64,000 nt of DNA, taken from contig JAGWLO010000001.1 of assembly GCA_028872015.1 (NCBI GenBank), positions 62,001-126,000 on the forward strand, in the 5' to 3' direction. Source of the stretch: Burkholderiales bacterium. Its GTDB lineage: Bacteria; Pseudomonadota; Gammaproteobacteria; Burkholderiales; Burkholderiaceae_C. The notes under the pieces were generated by a model. It was given only the letters and a program-made list of their open reading frames with translations, was not told the DNA's origin and did not search any database. Shown here in pieces: positions 9,320 to 18,127 of this stretch (positions within the stretch are counted from its first letter, which is position 1; every line of letters begins with the position of its first letter). The position numbers and the translations under genes are program-made.

Positions 9320-10987
9320 ATGAGCCCGAGCACTGCCCCGACGCCGCGCGCCGCCGACCCCGATGTCGTGATCCTGGGCGGCGGCCTGGCCGGCCTGACA
9401 CTGGCCCTGCAGCTGCGCCAGCGCCTGCCCGATCTCGAGGTGCTGGTGCTCGAGCGCCGCACCCACCCCGTGCCCGAGGCCTGCCACAAGGTGGGCGAAT
9501 CCAGCGTCGAGATCGGCGGCCACTACTTCCAGCACGTGCTGGGCCTGGAGCCGCACCTGGTGGCGCGGCAGCTCAAGAAGTTCGGCTTCCGCTTCTTCTT
9601 CAGCGACGGCCGGCGCGACATCGACGCCGTCACCGAGCTCGGCGCGAGCCGGCCGCTGGCGGTGCCGAGCTGGCAGATCGACCGCGGCATCTTCGAGAAC
9701 TTTCTCGGCCACGAGGTGCAGCGCCGCGGCATCCGCTTCGCCGACACCGCGCTGATCCGCGAGGTGACGCTGGCCACCGACAAGGGCGCGCGGCACCGGG
9801 TGCACTGGCAACGGCCCGACGAGGCGATGCACACCACGCACGCGCGCTGGGTCGTCGACGCCAGCGGCCGCGCCGGGCTGCTGAAGCGTCAGCTGGGACT
9901 GGCGCGCGAGAACGCGCACGCCGCGCACGCGGTGTGGTTCCGCATCGGCGCAAGGATCGAGATCGACGGCTGGTCGCAGGACCCGGGCTGGCAAGCGCGC
10001 TGCATCACGCCCACGCGCTGGCTGTCCACCAACCACCTGGTGGGCGCGGGCTACTGGGTGTGGCTGATCCCGCTCGCCTCGGGCTCGCATTCGGTGGGCA
10101 TCGTGGCCGATCCGGACTACCACCCGCTGGAGCGGATGAACACCTTCGAGCGCGCCATGGACTGGCTGCAGCAGCACCAGCCGCGCCTGTTCGACGAGCT
10201 CGACGGCCAGCGCACGAAGCTGCAGGATTTCGCCTTCTTCCGCCGCTTCTCGTACGACTGCGCGCAGACCTTCTCGGCCCAGCGCTGGGCGCTCACCGGC
10301 GAGGCCGGGCGCTTCCTCGACCCGTTCTACTCGCCGGGCAGCGACTTCATCGCCATCGGCAACACCTACATCACCGAGTTGGTGGCACGCGACCGGGCCG
10401 GCCTGCCGCTGGGCGCCCACACGGCCATCTACGACCAGATCTTCCGCTCGTTCTACGACAGCACGCTCACGCTCTACCAGGGCCAGTACGGCCTGTTCGG
10501 CGACCCCGAGGTGCTGCCGGTGAAGGTGCTGTGGGACTACACGTACTACTGGAGCGTGCTGGCGCCGATGTTCTTCCAGCAGCGGCTGACCGACCTGGCT
10601 TCGCTGTCGCACCTGCGTGCCGAGCTCGCCGCCTGCCAGGGCCTGAACGGCGCGGTGCAGCGCTTCCTGCGCGCCTGGGGCGCCGTCAGCGCCAGGCGCA
10701 ACCCGGCGGTGATGCTCGACCAGGCGTCGATCCCCTGGTTCGCCGAACTCAACCGCAGCCTGCTCGACCGCTGCGACGACGCCACCTTCCGCGCGCGCCT
10801 GCGGGAGGCTGCCGTGCGGCTGCAGGTGCTGGCGCTGGAGATCGGCGAGCGGGCCAGCCACGACCATCCGGCGCTGGACACGGCGCCGCTGCTCGAAGCG
10901 GTGGCGGCACTCGGGATGCCGGCGCGGCCGGCGCAGCGGATGCTGTTTGCGGCGCCGTCGGGGGCCGGGGTCCTGCAGCCGGCTTGA
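9320..10987 (+). CDS. FAD-dependent oxidoreductase, flavin-halogenase family
   Basis: A 555-aa flavoprotein. It has the FAD-binding GxGxxG (ILGGGLAGLTLAL, about residue 18), the KVGESSVE segment typical of the halogenase-like subfamily, and the flavin-dependent-halogenase signature WxWxIP as WVWLIP (residues 246-251). A Lys pair at about 86-87 (LKKFGFRFFF) sits where the family has its catalytic Lys. The C-terminal 200 residues are longer than in phenolic halogenases. A ribosome site (GGAAGGA) precedes the ATG, 34 bp after the chain-length factor. It may halogenate or oxidise the aryl head of a polyene-like product. Members of this family also occur as non-halogenating oxidoreductases, so the reaction is unproven. 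Confidence 0.8.
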   Translation: MSPSTAPTPRAADPDVVILGGGLAGLTLALQLRQRLPDLEVLVLERRTHPVPEACHKVGESSVEIGGHYFQHVLGLEPHLVARQLKKFGFRFFFSDGRRDIDAVTELGASRPLAVPSWQIDRGIFENFLGHEVQRRGIRFADTALIREVTLATDKGARHRVHWQRPDEAMHTTHARWVVDASGRAGLLKRQLGLARENAHAAHAVWFRIGARIEIDGWSQDPGWQARCITPTRWLSTNHLVGAGYWVWLIPLASGSHSVGIVADPDYHPLERMNTFERAMDWLQQHQPRLFDELDGQRTKLQDFAFFRRFSYDCAQTFSAQRWALTGEAGRFLDPFYSPGSDFIAIGNTYITELVARDRAGLPLGAHTAIYDQIFRSFYDSTLTLYQGQYGLFGDPEVLPVKVLWDYTYYWSVLAPMFFQQRLTDLASLSHLRAELAACQGLNGAVQRFLRAWGAVSARRNPAVMLDQASIPWFAELNRSLLDRCDDATFRARLREAAVRLQVLALEIGERASHDHPALDTAPLLEAVAALGMPARPAQRMLFAAPSGAGVLQPA

Positions 10988-10989
10988 AG

Positions 10990-11006
10990 GCGGGGTGGGG
11001 CCCCGC
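10990..11006. terminator. Shared hairpin between convergent operons
   Basis: A perfect 6-bp stem (GCGGGG / CCCCGC) with a 5-nt loop lies just after the flavin enzyme stop and before the convergent GT2 stop. It could terminate both transcripts. No T-run is present, so confidence is moderate at best. Confidence 0.4.
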
Positions 11007-11036
11007 GGCGAAGGCGCGCGCGGGCAGCCGGCACCC

Positions 11037-11828
11037 CTACGCCTGGAACGGCGGCAAGCCCCGCCAGCGCCGCCACAACAAGCCCGGCAGCCGCAACCCG
11101 AACCCCACCATCAACCGCAGGTGCATCCAGCTCAGCAGCGCGTTGTCGCGTCCGTAGCGGAAGTGCGAGACGCCACCTTCCTCGGACGTCAGATACCGCA
11201 CCGGCGCGTCGAGGTTCAGCGGCTTGACGCCGCGCCAGGCCAGGCGCACCACGGCCTCGGTGTCGAAGTCGAAGCGGCGCATCCAGCGCTGGCGCTGCAT
11301 CACGGCGATCAGCGCCGGCACCGGGTAGACGCGAAAGCCGTACAGCGAGTCGGCCACGCCGGCGCCCAGCGTCTCGAGGTTGGTCCACCAGTTCGAGACG
11401 CGACGGCCGCGTACGCGCAGCATCGGGGCGCTGGCGTCGAACACCGGGCGGCCCAGCACCATCGCCTCGGGCCGCGCCTGCGAGGCCTGCATGAAGGCCG
11501 GGATCAGCGCCGCCGGGTGCTGACCGTCGGCATCCATCGTCAGCGCGTGCGTGTAGCCGGCGGCGGCGGCCTGCTGCAGGCCGTGCAGCACCGCCGCGCC
11601 CTTGCCTCGGTTGCGGGGCAGCACCCACACGCGCAGGCCCGCGTCGGCGGCGGCCATCCGCTGCAGGCCCTGCGCCGTGCCGTCGCGGCTGCCGTCCACC
11701 ACCACCCACACGGGGCACCACTGCGCGCGGGCAGCGGCCACGGTGGCGTAGACCTGGGCCCCGGTGTCGTAGCTCGGGATCAGGACCAGGTGCGTGCCCG
11801 ATGCCGCCTGCGGGCCGGGTGGCGTCAT
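11037..11828 (-). CDS. Family 2 glycosyltransferase
   Basis: A 263-aa GT-A glycosyltransferase without transmembrane segments. HLVLIPSYD opens the nucleotide-binding fold, VVVDGSRDGT and LPRNRGKGAAV are typical GT2 motifs, and MDADGQHP carries the metal-binding DxD. The start is set at the Met whose codon overlaps the upstream acyltransferase stop (ATGA), rather than 43 residues earlier. GT2 and acyltransferase modules are adjacent or fused in aryl polyene loci, where they are thought to attach the polyene to a lipid-like carrier. Last gene of the four-gene minus-strand operon. Confidence 0.85.
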   Translation of the reverse strand: MTPPGPQAASGTHLVLIPSYDTGAQVYATVAAARAQWCPVWVVVDGSRDGTAQGLQRMAAADAGLRVWVLPRNRGKGAAVLHGLQQAAAAGYTHALTMDADGQHPAALIPAFMQASQARPEAMVLGRPVFDASAPMLRVRGRRVSNWWTNLETLGAGVADSLYGFRVYPVPALIAVMQRQRWMRRFDFDTEAVVRLAWRGVKPLNLDAPVRYLTSEEGGVSHFRYGRDNALLSWMHLRLMVGFGLRLPGLLWRRWRGLPPFQA

Positions 11829-12655
11829 GCGCGGTGCTGCACGCCGGCGGCGAAGTAGGCCTCGATCTCGGCCCGCTGTGCCTCGACATCGGTGGCCGGC
11901 GCGAAGCGCCGGCCCAGCCGCACCGCGAACCGGATCGGCAGCGGCGGCAGCCGCCACAGCGGCCAGCCCTTGCCCAGGTAGGGCGAGTCGGTGTCGATGA
12001 AGACGGCCTGGATCGGCGCGTTCGCGCGCTGCGCGATCAGCGCGAAGCTGGCGTGGAAGGGGTTCACCGCGCCCTGCGTGGTGCGCGTGCCCTCGGGGAA
12101 GAGCACCAGCTGGCCGCCCTCGGCCAGGTCGGCGACGGCGCAGCGGATCATGCCGTAGGCCGAATCGTTGCGGATGTAGCGCGCCAGGCGCGCCCCGGGG
12201 CCGAGCAGCGGGTTGCGCATCAGCCCGGCCTTCATGACGCAGGCGCTGCGCGGCAGCCGCGCCACCAGCATCAGCGCATCGAGCATGCTCGGGTGGTTGG
12301 CCACGACGATCAGGCCGGGCTCGTCGCGCAGGGCCTCCAGTGCCTGCGCCTGCAGGCGCAACATGCCGGTGGCGGCGGCGATGCGCCAGAACAGGCCGTA
12401 GCCCCAGGCGATGGCGGCACGGCCGATGCGCCGCCCCGCGGCACGCGGCAGCAGCGGATACAGCACCAGCGCCAGCGCATTCCAGGCCGCCGACATCAGG
12501 CCCAGCAGCAGCAGGTGCAGCTGCAGCGCCAGCCAGGCCAGCGGCCAGAGCAGACGCAGCCCGACCCCGGGGCGCGGGCGGGCCGGCGGCGGCGGGGGTT
12601 CAGCGGCGGTCGGCAACACGCTGGTCCGAGGCCACGAGGGTGCGGCTGACGGCAA
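11825..12655 (-). CDS. Lysophospholipid acyltransferase-family protein
   Basis: A 276-aa PlsC-like acyltransferase. The catalytic HX4D is seen as NHPSMLD, and the acceptor-binding motif as FPEGTRT. A hydrophobic segment (about residues 32-60) would anchor it in the inner membrane. The ATG at 12655 lies 56 bp inside the upstream barrel gene; a GTG at 12619 is an alternative start closer to that gene's stop. Its own stop overlaps the GT2 start by 4 bp. In aryl polyene loci such enzymes are proposed to transfer the acyl product to a membrane-bound acceptor. Housekeeping PlsC is less likely because of the operon context. Confidence 0.82.
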   Translation of the reverse strand: MPSAAPSWPRTSVLPTAAEPPPPPARPRPGVGLRLLWPLAWLALQLHLLLLGLMSAAWNALALVLYPLLPRAAGRRIGRAAIAWGYGLFWRIAAATGMLRLQAQALEALRDEPGLIVVANHPSMLDALMLVARLPRSACVMKAGLMRNPLLGPGARLARYIRNDSAYGMIRCAVADLAEGGQLVLFPEGTRTTQGAVNPFHASFALIAQRANAPIQAVFIDTDSPYLGKGWPLWRLPPLPIRFAVRLGRRFAPATDVEAQRAEIEAYFAAGVQHRA

Positions 12656-13418
12656 GGCCGAAGCTCAGGTTGCTGCGCTGGCGCACCAGCGGGCTGGGCT
12701 CGAAGGCGGCGCCGGCCACGCTGTCCACGCGCACGTAGCTGCCTACCCACCAGGCGCCCAGGCGCCGCGAGGCGCTCGCACCCAGGTGCCAGCCGGCGGC
12801 ACCGCCGCCGGCGCGGTAGGCGGGGCGGTCGGCCGTGGCGTAGGCCGGCGCCACGTCGTAGAAGTAGGCGTGGTAGGCGCGCGTGGCCGCCTGCGGGCCG
12901 CCTTGCAGGCCGAGGTTCCAGCCCTCGAGCTGCCAGTCGAGATTGAGCACCGGGCTGAAGGTGGCGCCGATGGCCCGCGGCGAGCGCTGCGCCGTGAACA
13001 CCGCGCGCACCGGCAGCCGCAGCTGCACCTGCCAGCGCTCGCCCTGCGCCAGCGTCAGGTCGAGGTTGGGACCGAGCTCGAGCGTAGGCGCCAGATCGGG
13101 CATGCCGGTGCGCGCCCGGTCGTCACGGCTGCGGGTGGGCGCGGTGGCGGCGGCGCTGAGGTCGAGGTCGACGCCGGGGCGGTCGAGCAGCACGGCGCGC
13201 GCGCCGTTGCGGTCGGCGCGGAAGATGTCGCCGCGGTAGACGGCATAGGGCAGCGGCAGCAGCCAGCCGTGGTTCTGGTCGCTGCCGCGGTAGTGCGGCA
13301 GGCGCACGCCGGCCAGGCCGGCGCCCAGCTCCCACAGCGGCTCGTCGGCGCGCGCCGGCCCCGGTCCCAGGGCGCAGGCGGTGGCCAGCAGCGCCGCCGC
13401 GGCGGCGTTCGCCTTCAT
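12600..13418 (-). CDS. MipA/OmpV-family outer-membrane protein
   Basis: A 272-aa secreted beta-barrel. The signal peptide is residues 1-21, ending ARA. WELGAGLAGVRLPHYRGSDQ right after it is the MipA/OmpV N-terminal pattern, and the rest alternates polar and aromatic residues as in a barrel. The C-terminus ends in Arg rather than the usual aromatic residue. Its start overlaps the upstream flavin enzyme stop by 4 bp, so it is made with the biosynthetic enzymes. In other bacteria the family includes scaffold or small-solute proteins of the outer membrane. Here it may help place or expose the product at the cell surface, which is inference. Confidence 0.8.
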   Translation of the reverse strand: MKANAAAAALLATACALGPGPARADEPLWELGAGLAGVRLPHYRGSDQNHGWLLPLPYAVYRGDIFRADRNGARAVLLDRPGVDLDLSAAATAPTRSRDDRARTGMPDLAPTLELGPNLDLTLAQGERWQVQLRLPVRAVFTAQRSPRAIGATFSPVLNLDWQLEGWNLGLQGGPQAATRAYHAYFYDVAPAYATADRPAYRAGGGAAGWHLGASASRRLGAWWVGSYVRVDSVAGAAFEPSPLVRQRSNLSFGLAVSRTLVASDQRVADRR

Positions 13419-14779
13419 CGCGGCGGCGGGACCAGCACGTTCTCGCCCGGGATCGTGCCCACGTCGCGGATGTTCAGGCGACGGTGCCGCCAGGCCGCGA
13501 GGCTCGCGCGCCAGCGGCCCAGCGTGCCCAGCAGGTAGACGGCCTTGAAGAACAGCAGCGACGGCCCGATGGGCGAGCCGCCGTAGACATCGCCGGCCAG
13601 CACCGACAGCACCGCCTCCTTGCTGCGCAGCACGTTCCTCGGGTGCATGAACAGCTCGCGCATGACCGGGTTGGTCATGCGGAAGATGAACCACGAGAAG
13701 GCGCGCGGCCCGCGCTGCACGTGGGCGGTGTAGCGACGCCGGGCGGCCGCCGCGGCGCGGGCCGGCCGGTCGAGCGTGGCGGCCACGAGCCCGGCGCCGG
13801 CGAAGGCGTTGGCCATGGCCAGGTAGACCCCGGACGAGAACACCGGGTCGATGAAGGCGTACGCGTCGCCCAGCATCAGCCAGCGCTCGCCGCAGGCCCG
13901 GGTGGCCGAGTACGAGAAGTTGCCGGTGGCGTGCACCCGGTCGTCCACCAGTTCGGCATCGCGCAGGCGGTCGGCCAGGGCCGGGGCCAGGGCGATGGTG
14001 TCGAGGAAGAACGCCTTCAGCGGCTTGTCGCGCGACTTCAGGTAGGGCGGCCAGCAGGTGGCGCCGACGCTGGTGGTGCCATCGGCCAGCGGGATGAACC
14101 AGAACCAGCCGTGCGCGAACCAGAAGATGCTGATGTTGCCCTCGAGCTTGGCGCCAGGCAGCCGGCGCGCACCCCGGAAGTGGCCGAAGATCGCCGCGCT
14201 GTTGTGGCGGGGGTGACGGCGTTTGTCGCCGAACTGGTGCGCCAGCAAGGTGTCGCGGCCCGAGGCATCGACCACGTAGCGCGCGCGCCAGCGCCGCGGC
14301 GCGCCGTCGTCGAGCGTGGCCTGCACGGTGGCGCCGTCGGCGTCGAAGACCACCGCGTGCGCCTGGCAGCCTTCCACGGTGACCGCGCCGCGCGCGGCGG
14401 CGTTGCGGAACAGGAGCTCGTCCAGCGCCGAGCGTCTCACCTGCCAGGCCATCGGCATGCGCTTGTCCCAGGCGTCGCCGAACTCGACGAACGAGCGGTG
14501 CCGGTGCTGCGGCGAAACGAACTCCACCCCCCACTTGGGCAGGCCGATGCGGTCCACCGCCTCGCGCACGCCGAGCCGCTCGAACAACTCGACGTTGGCC
14601 GGCAGCAGCGACTCCCCGATGTGGAAGCGCGGGTGGCGCGCCTTCTCCAGCAACACCACGCGCCGCCCCTGCTGCGCCAGCAAAGCGGCCATCGTGCTGC
14701 CGCCGGGGCCACCGCCGACGACGAGCACGTCGCAGTCAGGGGCACCGGCGCCGGCATCGGGGGGCTCGACCTGGGGCAT
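13415..14779 (-). CDS. FAD-dependent oxidoreductase / putative phenolic halogenase
   Basis: A 454-aa flavoprotein starting the minus-strand operon. It has GxGxxG in VVGGGPGGST, GESLLP at about residue 56, Lys82 in LPKWGVEF at the position of the family's catalytic Lys, the halogenase signature WxWxIP as WFWFIP (225-230), and GDAYAFIDPVFSSGV for FAD. The length and the PKWGVEF context are closer to phenol/pyrrole halogenases than to tryptophan halogenases. It is the second halogenase-family enzyme of this locus, on the opposite strand and only distantly similar to the first. Halogenation of a phenolic ring, as in xanthomonadin, is possible; an oxygenase or dehydrogenase role is the alternative. 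Confidence 0.82.
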   Translation of the reverse strand: MPQVEPPDAGAGAPDCDVLVVGGGPGGSTMAALLAQQGRRVVLLEKARHPRFHIGESLLPANVELFERLGVREAVDRIGLPKWGVEFVSPQHRHRSFVEFGDAWDKRMPMAWQVRRSALDELLFRNAAARGAVTVEGCQAHAVVFDADGATVQATLDDGAPRRWRARYVVDASGRDTLLAHQFGDKRRHPRHNSAAIFGHFRGARRLPGAKLEGNISIFWFAHGWFWFIPLADGTTSVGATCWPPYLKSRDKPLKAFFLDTIALAPALADRLRDAELVDDRVHATGNFSYSATRACGERWLMLGDAYAFIDPVFSSGVYLAMANAFAGAGLVAATLDRPARAAAAARRRYTAHVQRGPRAFSWFIFRMTNPVMRELFMHPRNVLRSKEAVLSVLAGDVYGGSPIGPSLLFFKAVYLLGTLGRWRASLAAWRHRRLNIRDVGTIPGENVLVPPPR

Positions 14780-14885
14780 GAAAGGGGCTCACCGCGGTAG
14801 AGGAGACAAGGCATCGGATGGTAATCTGCGCCGCCGCCGGCCCTTCGGGGATCCTTCGCGGGCCGTTCCCGGGCCTTTCGCGGCC

Positions 14886-15710
14886 GTGACGCGGGCCCTC
14901 GGCGGGCCACCCCTTTCGGCCTTGCGCCGCGCCACCTTGCCAACATCACCGCCCACCCCCGTGCCGCCCACCGCTGCTGCGGCCGCCACCCCGGCCCCGG
15001 GGCACGGCCTCGGTGGCTCCGCGCAGTCCGGCTGGCGCGCCGACCTGGGCCGGCGCATCCGGCACCGGCCGGTGCTGAAGGCGCTGGGCATCTCGGCCTT
15101 CATGTGGGTGTTCTTCGTCGGCTACTTCTACCTGCTGCGGCATCCGGCGCGGCCGGTGCTGACGATGCCGCTGACGGCGCTGGACCGCGCCATCCCGTTC
15201 CAGCCCGGCCTGCTGGCGGCCTACGTCTCGCTGTGGCTGTACGTGGGCATTCCGCCCGGGCTGATGCTGGGCCTGCGCGAGATGCTGACGTATGGCGCCT
15301 GGATGGCCGCGCTGTGCGCCGTGGGGCTGGCCTGCTTCTACTTCTGGCCCACCGCCGTACCGCCGCTGTCGATGGCCGTCGACCCGGGCCGCTACCCGGG
15401 CTTCGCCATGCTGCAGGGCGTGGACGCGGCGGGCAACGCCTGCCCTTCGCTGCACGTGGCCTGCGCGGCGTTCACCGCGGTGTGGGTGCACCGCCTGCTG
15501 GGCCGCATCGGCACGCCGCGCTGGCCGAAGGGGCTCAACCTGCTGTGGCTGGCGCTGATCGTCTACTCGACCCTGGCCGTCAAGCAGCACGTGGCGCTGG
15601 ACGCGCTGGCGGGTCTGGCGCTGGCCGGCGTGTTCGCGCTGGCGTCGCTGCGCCGGGGCGCGCCGGTGCGGCCGTCGCGCAGCCCCGGTGAGGCAACCGC
15701 CCGCCGATAG
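14886..15710 (+). CDS. PAP2-family membrane phosphatase or transferase
   Basis: The core has about six transmembrane helices. Two PAP2 motifs are visible: NACPSLHVACA (the PSxH motif) and VKQHVALDALAG (the HxxxD motif); the first motif (KxxxxxxRP) is not obvious, as in inositol-phosphoceramide-synthase-like members. The frame is open far upstream. GTG 14886 is chosen, TTG 14937 is possible, and the Ala/Pro-rich first 40 residues look weakly coding. The gene is divergent from the flavin enzyme at 14779. It might dephosphorylate or exchange a lipid head group, consistent with a membrane-bound product from the neighbouring locus. Confidence 0.65.
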   Translation: MTRALGGPPLSALRRATLPTSPPTPVPPTAAAAATPAPGHGLGGSAQSGWRADLGRRIRHRPVLKALGISAFMWVFFVGYFYLLRHPARPVLTMPLTALDRAIPFQPGLLAAYVSLWLYVGIPPGLMLGLREMLTYGAWMAALCAVGLACFYFWPTAVPPLSMAVDPGRYPGFAMLQGVDAAGNACPSLHVACAAFTAVWVHRLLGRIGTPRWPKGLNLLWLALIVYSTLAVKQHVALDALAGLALAGVFALASLRRGAPVRPSRSPGEATARR

Positions 15711-15740
15711 AATCCGCGCTCACTTCGATGCCGCGAGCGC

Positions 15741-17528
15741 ATGGCCAGCGAACCCTCCTCGACCGCCGTCCCCAAGCCGGGCAACTTCCTGCGCGGCATC
15801 ATCGAACGCGATCTCGAGGCCGGCAGCTGGGCCGGCCGGCATTTCGGCGGCAGCCCGGGTGATGCCGCCCACCACGCCGCCGGCGGCCCCGACCCGGCGC
15901 GCATCCGCACCCGTTTCCCGCCCGAGCCCAACGGCTACCTGCATATCGGCCACGCCAAGAGCATCTGCCTGAACTTCGGCCTGGCGCAGGACTACGGCGG
16001 CGTGTGCCACCTGCGCTTCGACGACACGAACCCCGAGCAGGAAGAGCAGGAGTACGTCGACGCCATCGTCGAGGCGGTGCACTGGCTGGGCTTCGACTGG
16101 AACGCCCACGGCACCAGCCACCTGTACTACGCCAGCCACTACTTCGACTTCATGTACCGCGCCGCCGAGGCGCTGGTGCAGGCCGGCCTGGCCTACGTGG
16201 ACGAGCAGACGCCCGAGCAGATGCATGCCACGCGCGGCGATTTCCACACGCCGGGCACGGCCAGCCCGTTTCGCAGCCGCACGCCGGCCGAGAACCTGGC
16301 GCGGCTGCGCGAGATGCGCGATGGCCGGCTGGCCGACGGCGCCGCCGTGCTGCGCGCCAGGATCGACATGGCCTCGCCCAACATCAACCTGCGCGACCCC
16401 ACGCTTTACCGCATCAAGCGCGCCACCCACCACAACACCGGCGACCGCTGGTGCATCTACCCGATGTACACCTACGCGCACCCGATCGAGGATGCGCTGG
16501 AGAACATCACCCACAGCATCTGCACGCTCGAGTTCGAGGACCAGCGGCCGTTCTACGACTGGCTGCTCGAAAGCCTGGCCGACCTCGGCCTGCTGGCGCG
16601 GCCGCTGCCCAGGCAGTACGAGTTCGGACGCCTGAACCTCAGCTACGTGATCACCAGCAAGCGCCGGCTGCGCGAGCTGGTGACCGAGGGCCATGTGCAG
16701 GGCTGGGACGACCCGCGCATGCCCACGATCTTCGGCCTGCGCCGACGCGGCTACACGCCGGCCAGCATCCGCGCCCTGGCCGACGGCAGCGGCGCGTCCA
16801 AGACCAACATCTGGCTCGACTACAGCGTGCTCGACGGCTGCCTGCGCACCGACCTCGAGGGCCACGCACCGCGCGCGATGGCGGTGCTCGATCCGGTGCG
16901 GCTGGAGCTGACGAACTGGGCCGAGGTCTACGGCAGCCCGGCCCATGTCGAACCCTGCCACGCACCGGTGCACCCGCAGCGGCCCGAGCTGGGGCAGCGC
17001 CGGTTCGGCCTGTCGCACGAGGTGTGGATCGAGCGCGACGATTTCGCCGAGGCGCCGGCCAAGGGCTTCTTCCGCCTCTTCCCGGGCAACAAGGTGCGGC
17101 TGAAGTACGGTCTGGTGGTGGAGTGCACCGGCTGCGAGAAGGACGCCGCCGGCACCGTGACGCGGGTGCTGGCGCGCGTGGTGCCCGACACCCGCAGCGG
17201 CACGCCCGGCGCCGACGCGGTGAAGGTCAAGGGCACCATCACCTGGGTCGGCGTGCACGATGCGGTGGCCGCCACCGTGAACCTGTACGACCGCCTGTTC
17301 ACCGCAGCCCAGCCCGAAGCCGGCGGGCGCGACTGGCGCACCGTGCTCAACCCGGACAGCCTGCGCGTGGCGACGGCCTGGGTCGAGCCGGCGCTGGCCG
17401 GCGCCGAGCGCGAACAGCGTTTCCAGTTCGAGCGACACGGCTATTTCGTCGCCGACCGCGAAGCGCATGCACCGGAGCGTCCGGTGTTCAATCGCATCAC
17501 CACGCTCAGGGACGGCTGGGCGGCGTAG
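15741..17528 (+). CDS. glnS: Glutamine--tRNA ligase
   Basis: A 595-aa class I synthetase that charges tRNA(Gln) with glutamine. The HIGH motif is seen in PNGYLHIGHAKS and the KMSKS equivalent in VITSKRRLREL. LRFDDTNPEQEE is the conserved acceptor-binding segment of GlnRS. The C-terminal half holds the anticodon-binding beta barrels and matches the family length. It begins 30 bp after the PAP2 gene. The N-terminus (about 50 residues with an Ala/Gly-rich stretch) is slightly longer than in E. coli. No doubt about function. Confidence 0.97.
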   Translation: MASEPSSTAVPKPGNFLRGIIERDLEAGSWAGRHFGGSPGDAAHHAAGGPDPARIRTRFPPEPNGYLHIGHAKSICLNFGLAQDYGGVCHLRFDDTNPEQEEQEYVDAIVEAVHWLGFDWNAHGTSHLYYASHYFDFMYRAAEALVQAGLAYVDEQTPEQMHATRGDFHTPGTASPFRSRTPAENLARLREMRDGRLADGAAVLRARIDMASPNINLRDPTLYRIKRATHHNTGDRWCIYPMYTYAHPIEDALENITHSICTLEFEDQRPFYDWLLESLADLGLLARPLPRQYEFGRLNLSYVITSKRRLRELVTEGHVQGWDDPRMPTIFGLRRRGYTPASIRALADGSGASKTNIWLDYSVLDGCLRTDLEGHAPRAMAVLDPVRLELTNWAEVYGSPAHVEPCHAPVHPQRPELGQRRFGLSHEVWIERDDFAEAPAKGFFRLFPGNKVRLKYGLVVECTGCEKDAAGTVTRVLARVVPDTRSGTPGADAVKVKGTITWVGVHDAVAATVNLYDRLFTAAQPEAGGRDWRTVLNPDSLRVATAWVEPALAGAEREQRFQFERHGYFVADREAHAPERPVFNRITTLRDGWAA

Positions 17529-17569
17529 AGTCGTCGCCCTCGGGGCTGCCTGGCCCCCAGGAGGGTTCC

Positions 17570-18082
17570 ATGCGCCGCACCCACCGCCACGCCATCCGCA
17601 CCTCCACCTGGGCACTGCTGCTGGTCGCCTTCGGTTCGCTCGCCGCCCTGCCCGTGCCGGCCGCCGCCGGCGGTGCCGAGGTCAGCGACCACCAGCCCGA
17701 TCGCTTCACCGACATCGGTCTGACCCCGCACGAGCGCGACCAGGCCCTGGCTACGCTGACGGCGTTCGTGCAGAAGCTGGCGCGACAGTTGCCCGCCGGC
17801 CAGACCCTGCAGCTGCAGTTCACCGACATCGACCTCGCCGGCCGGCTGCTGCCGTTTCGTGCCCGCGAGGTGCGCGTGCTCACCGGCCAGGCCGATTGGC
17901 CGCGCATCGACCTGCGCTACACGCTGCGTGCCGGCGACCGCACGCTGGCCAGCGGCACGGCCGACCTGGCCGACCTGAACTACCTGGCCGACACCGCCTT
18001 CCTCGACCCGCGCCTGGGCGAGCTGCCCTACGAGAAGCGCCTGCTGCAGCAGTGGTTCACCCGCACCTTCGTGCGTTCGTGA
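17570..18082 (+). CDS. DUF3016 secreted protein
   Basis: A 170-aa protein with a signal peptide (about residues 1-37, ending in AAAGG). The mature part contains DRFTDIGLTPHERDQ, LPAGQTLQLQFTDIDLAGR and ADWPRIDLRYTLR, the pattern of DUF3016 proteins common in proteobacteria. No catalytic motif is visible. GAGGG before the ATG is a reasonable ribosome site. It follows glnS by 41 bp and precedes an FKBP gene by 45 bp, so the three may be co-transcribed. Function unknown; periplasmic. Confidence 0.8.
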   Translation: MRRTHRHAIRTSTWALLLVAFGSLAALPVPAAAGGAEVSDHQPDRFTDIGLTPHERDQALATLTAFVQKLARQLPAGQTLQLQFTDIDLAGRLLPFRAREVRVLTGQADWPRIDLRYTLRAGDRTLASGTADLADLNYLADTAFLDPRLGELPYEKRLLQQWFTRTFVRS

Positions 18083-18127
18083 GTTCGTGAGCCGCCCACC
18101 CACCACCCCCGCCTGGAGAGGCCCGTC

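Noticed and set aside
6884-10867. A 1327-codon open frame on the minus strand
   Set aside because: It is antisense to the hydrolase, ketosynthase, chain-length factor and flavin genes, all with clear motifs. Its translation is His/Arg/Ala-rich without domains. Long antisense frames are expected at this GC content.
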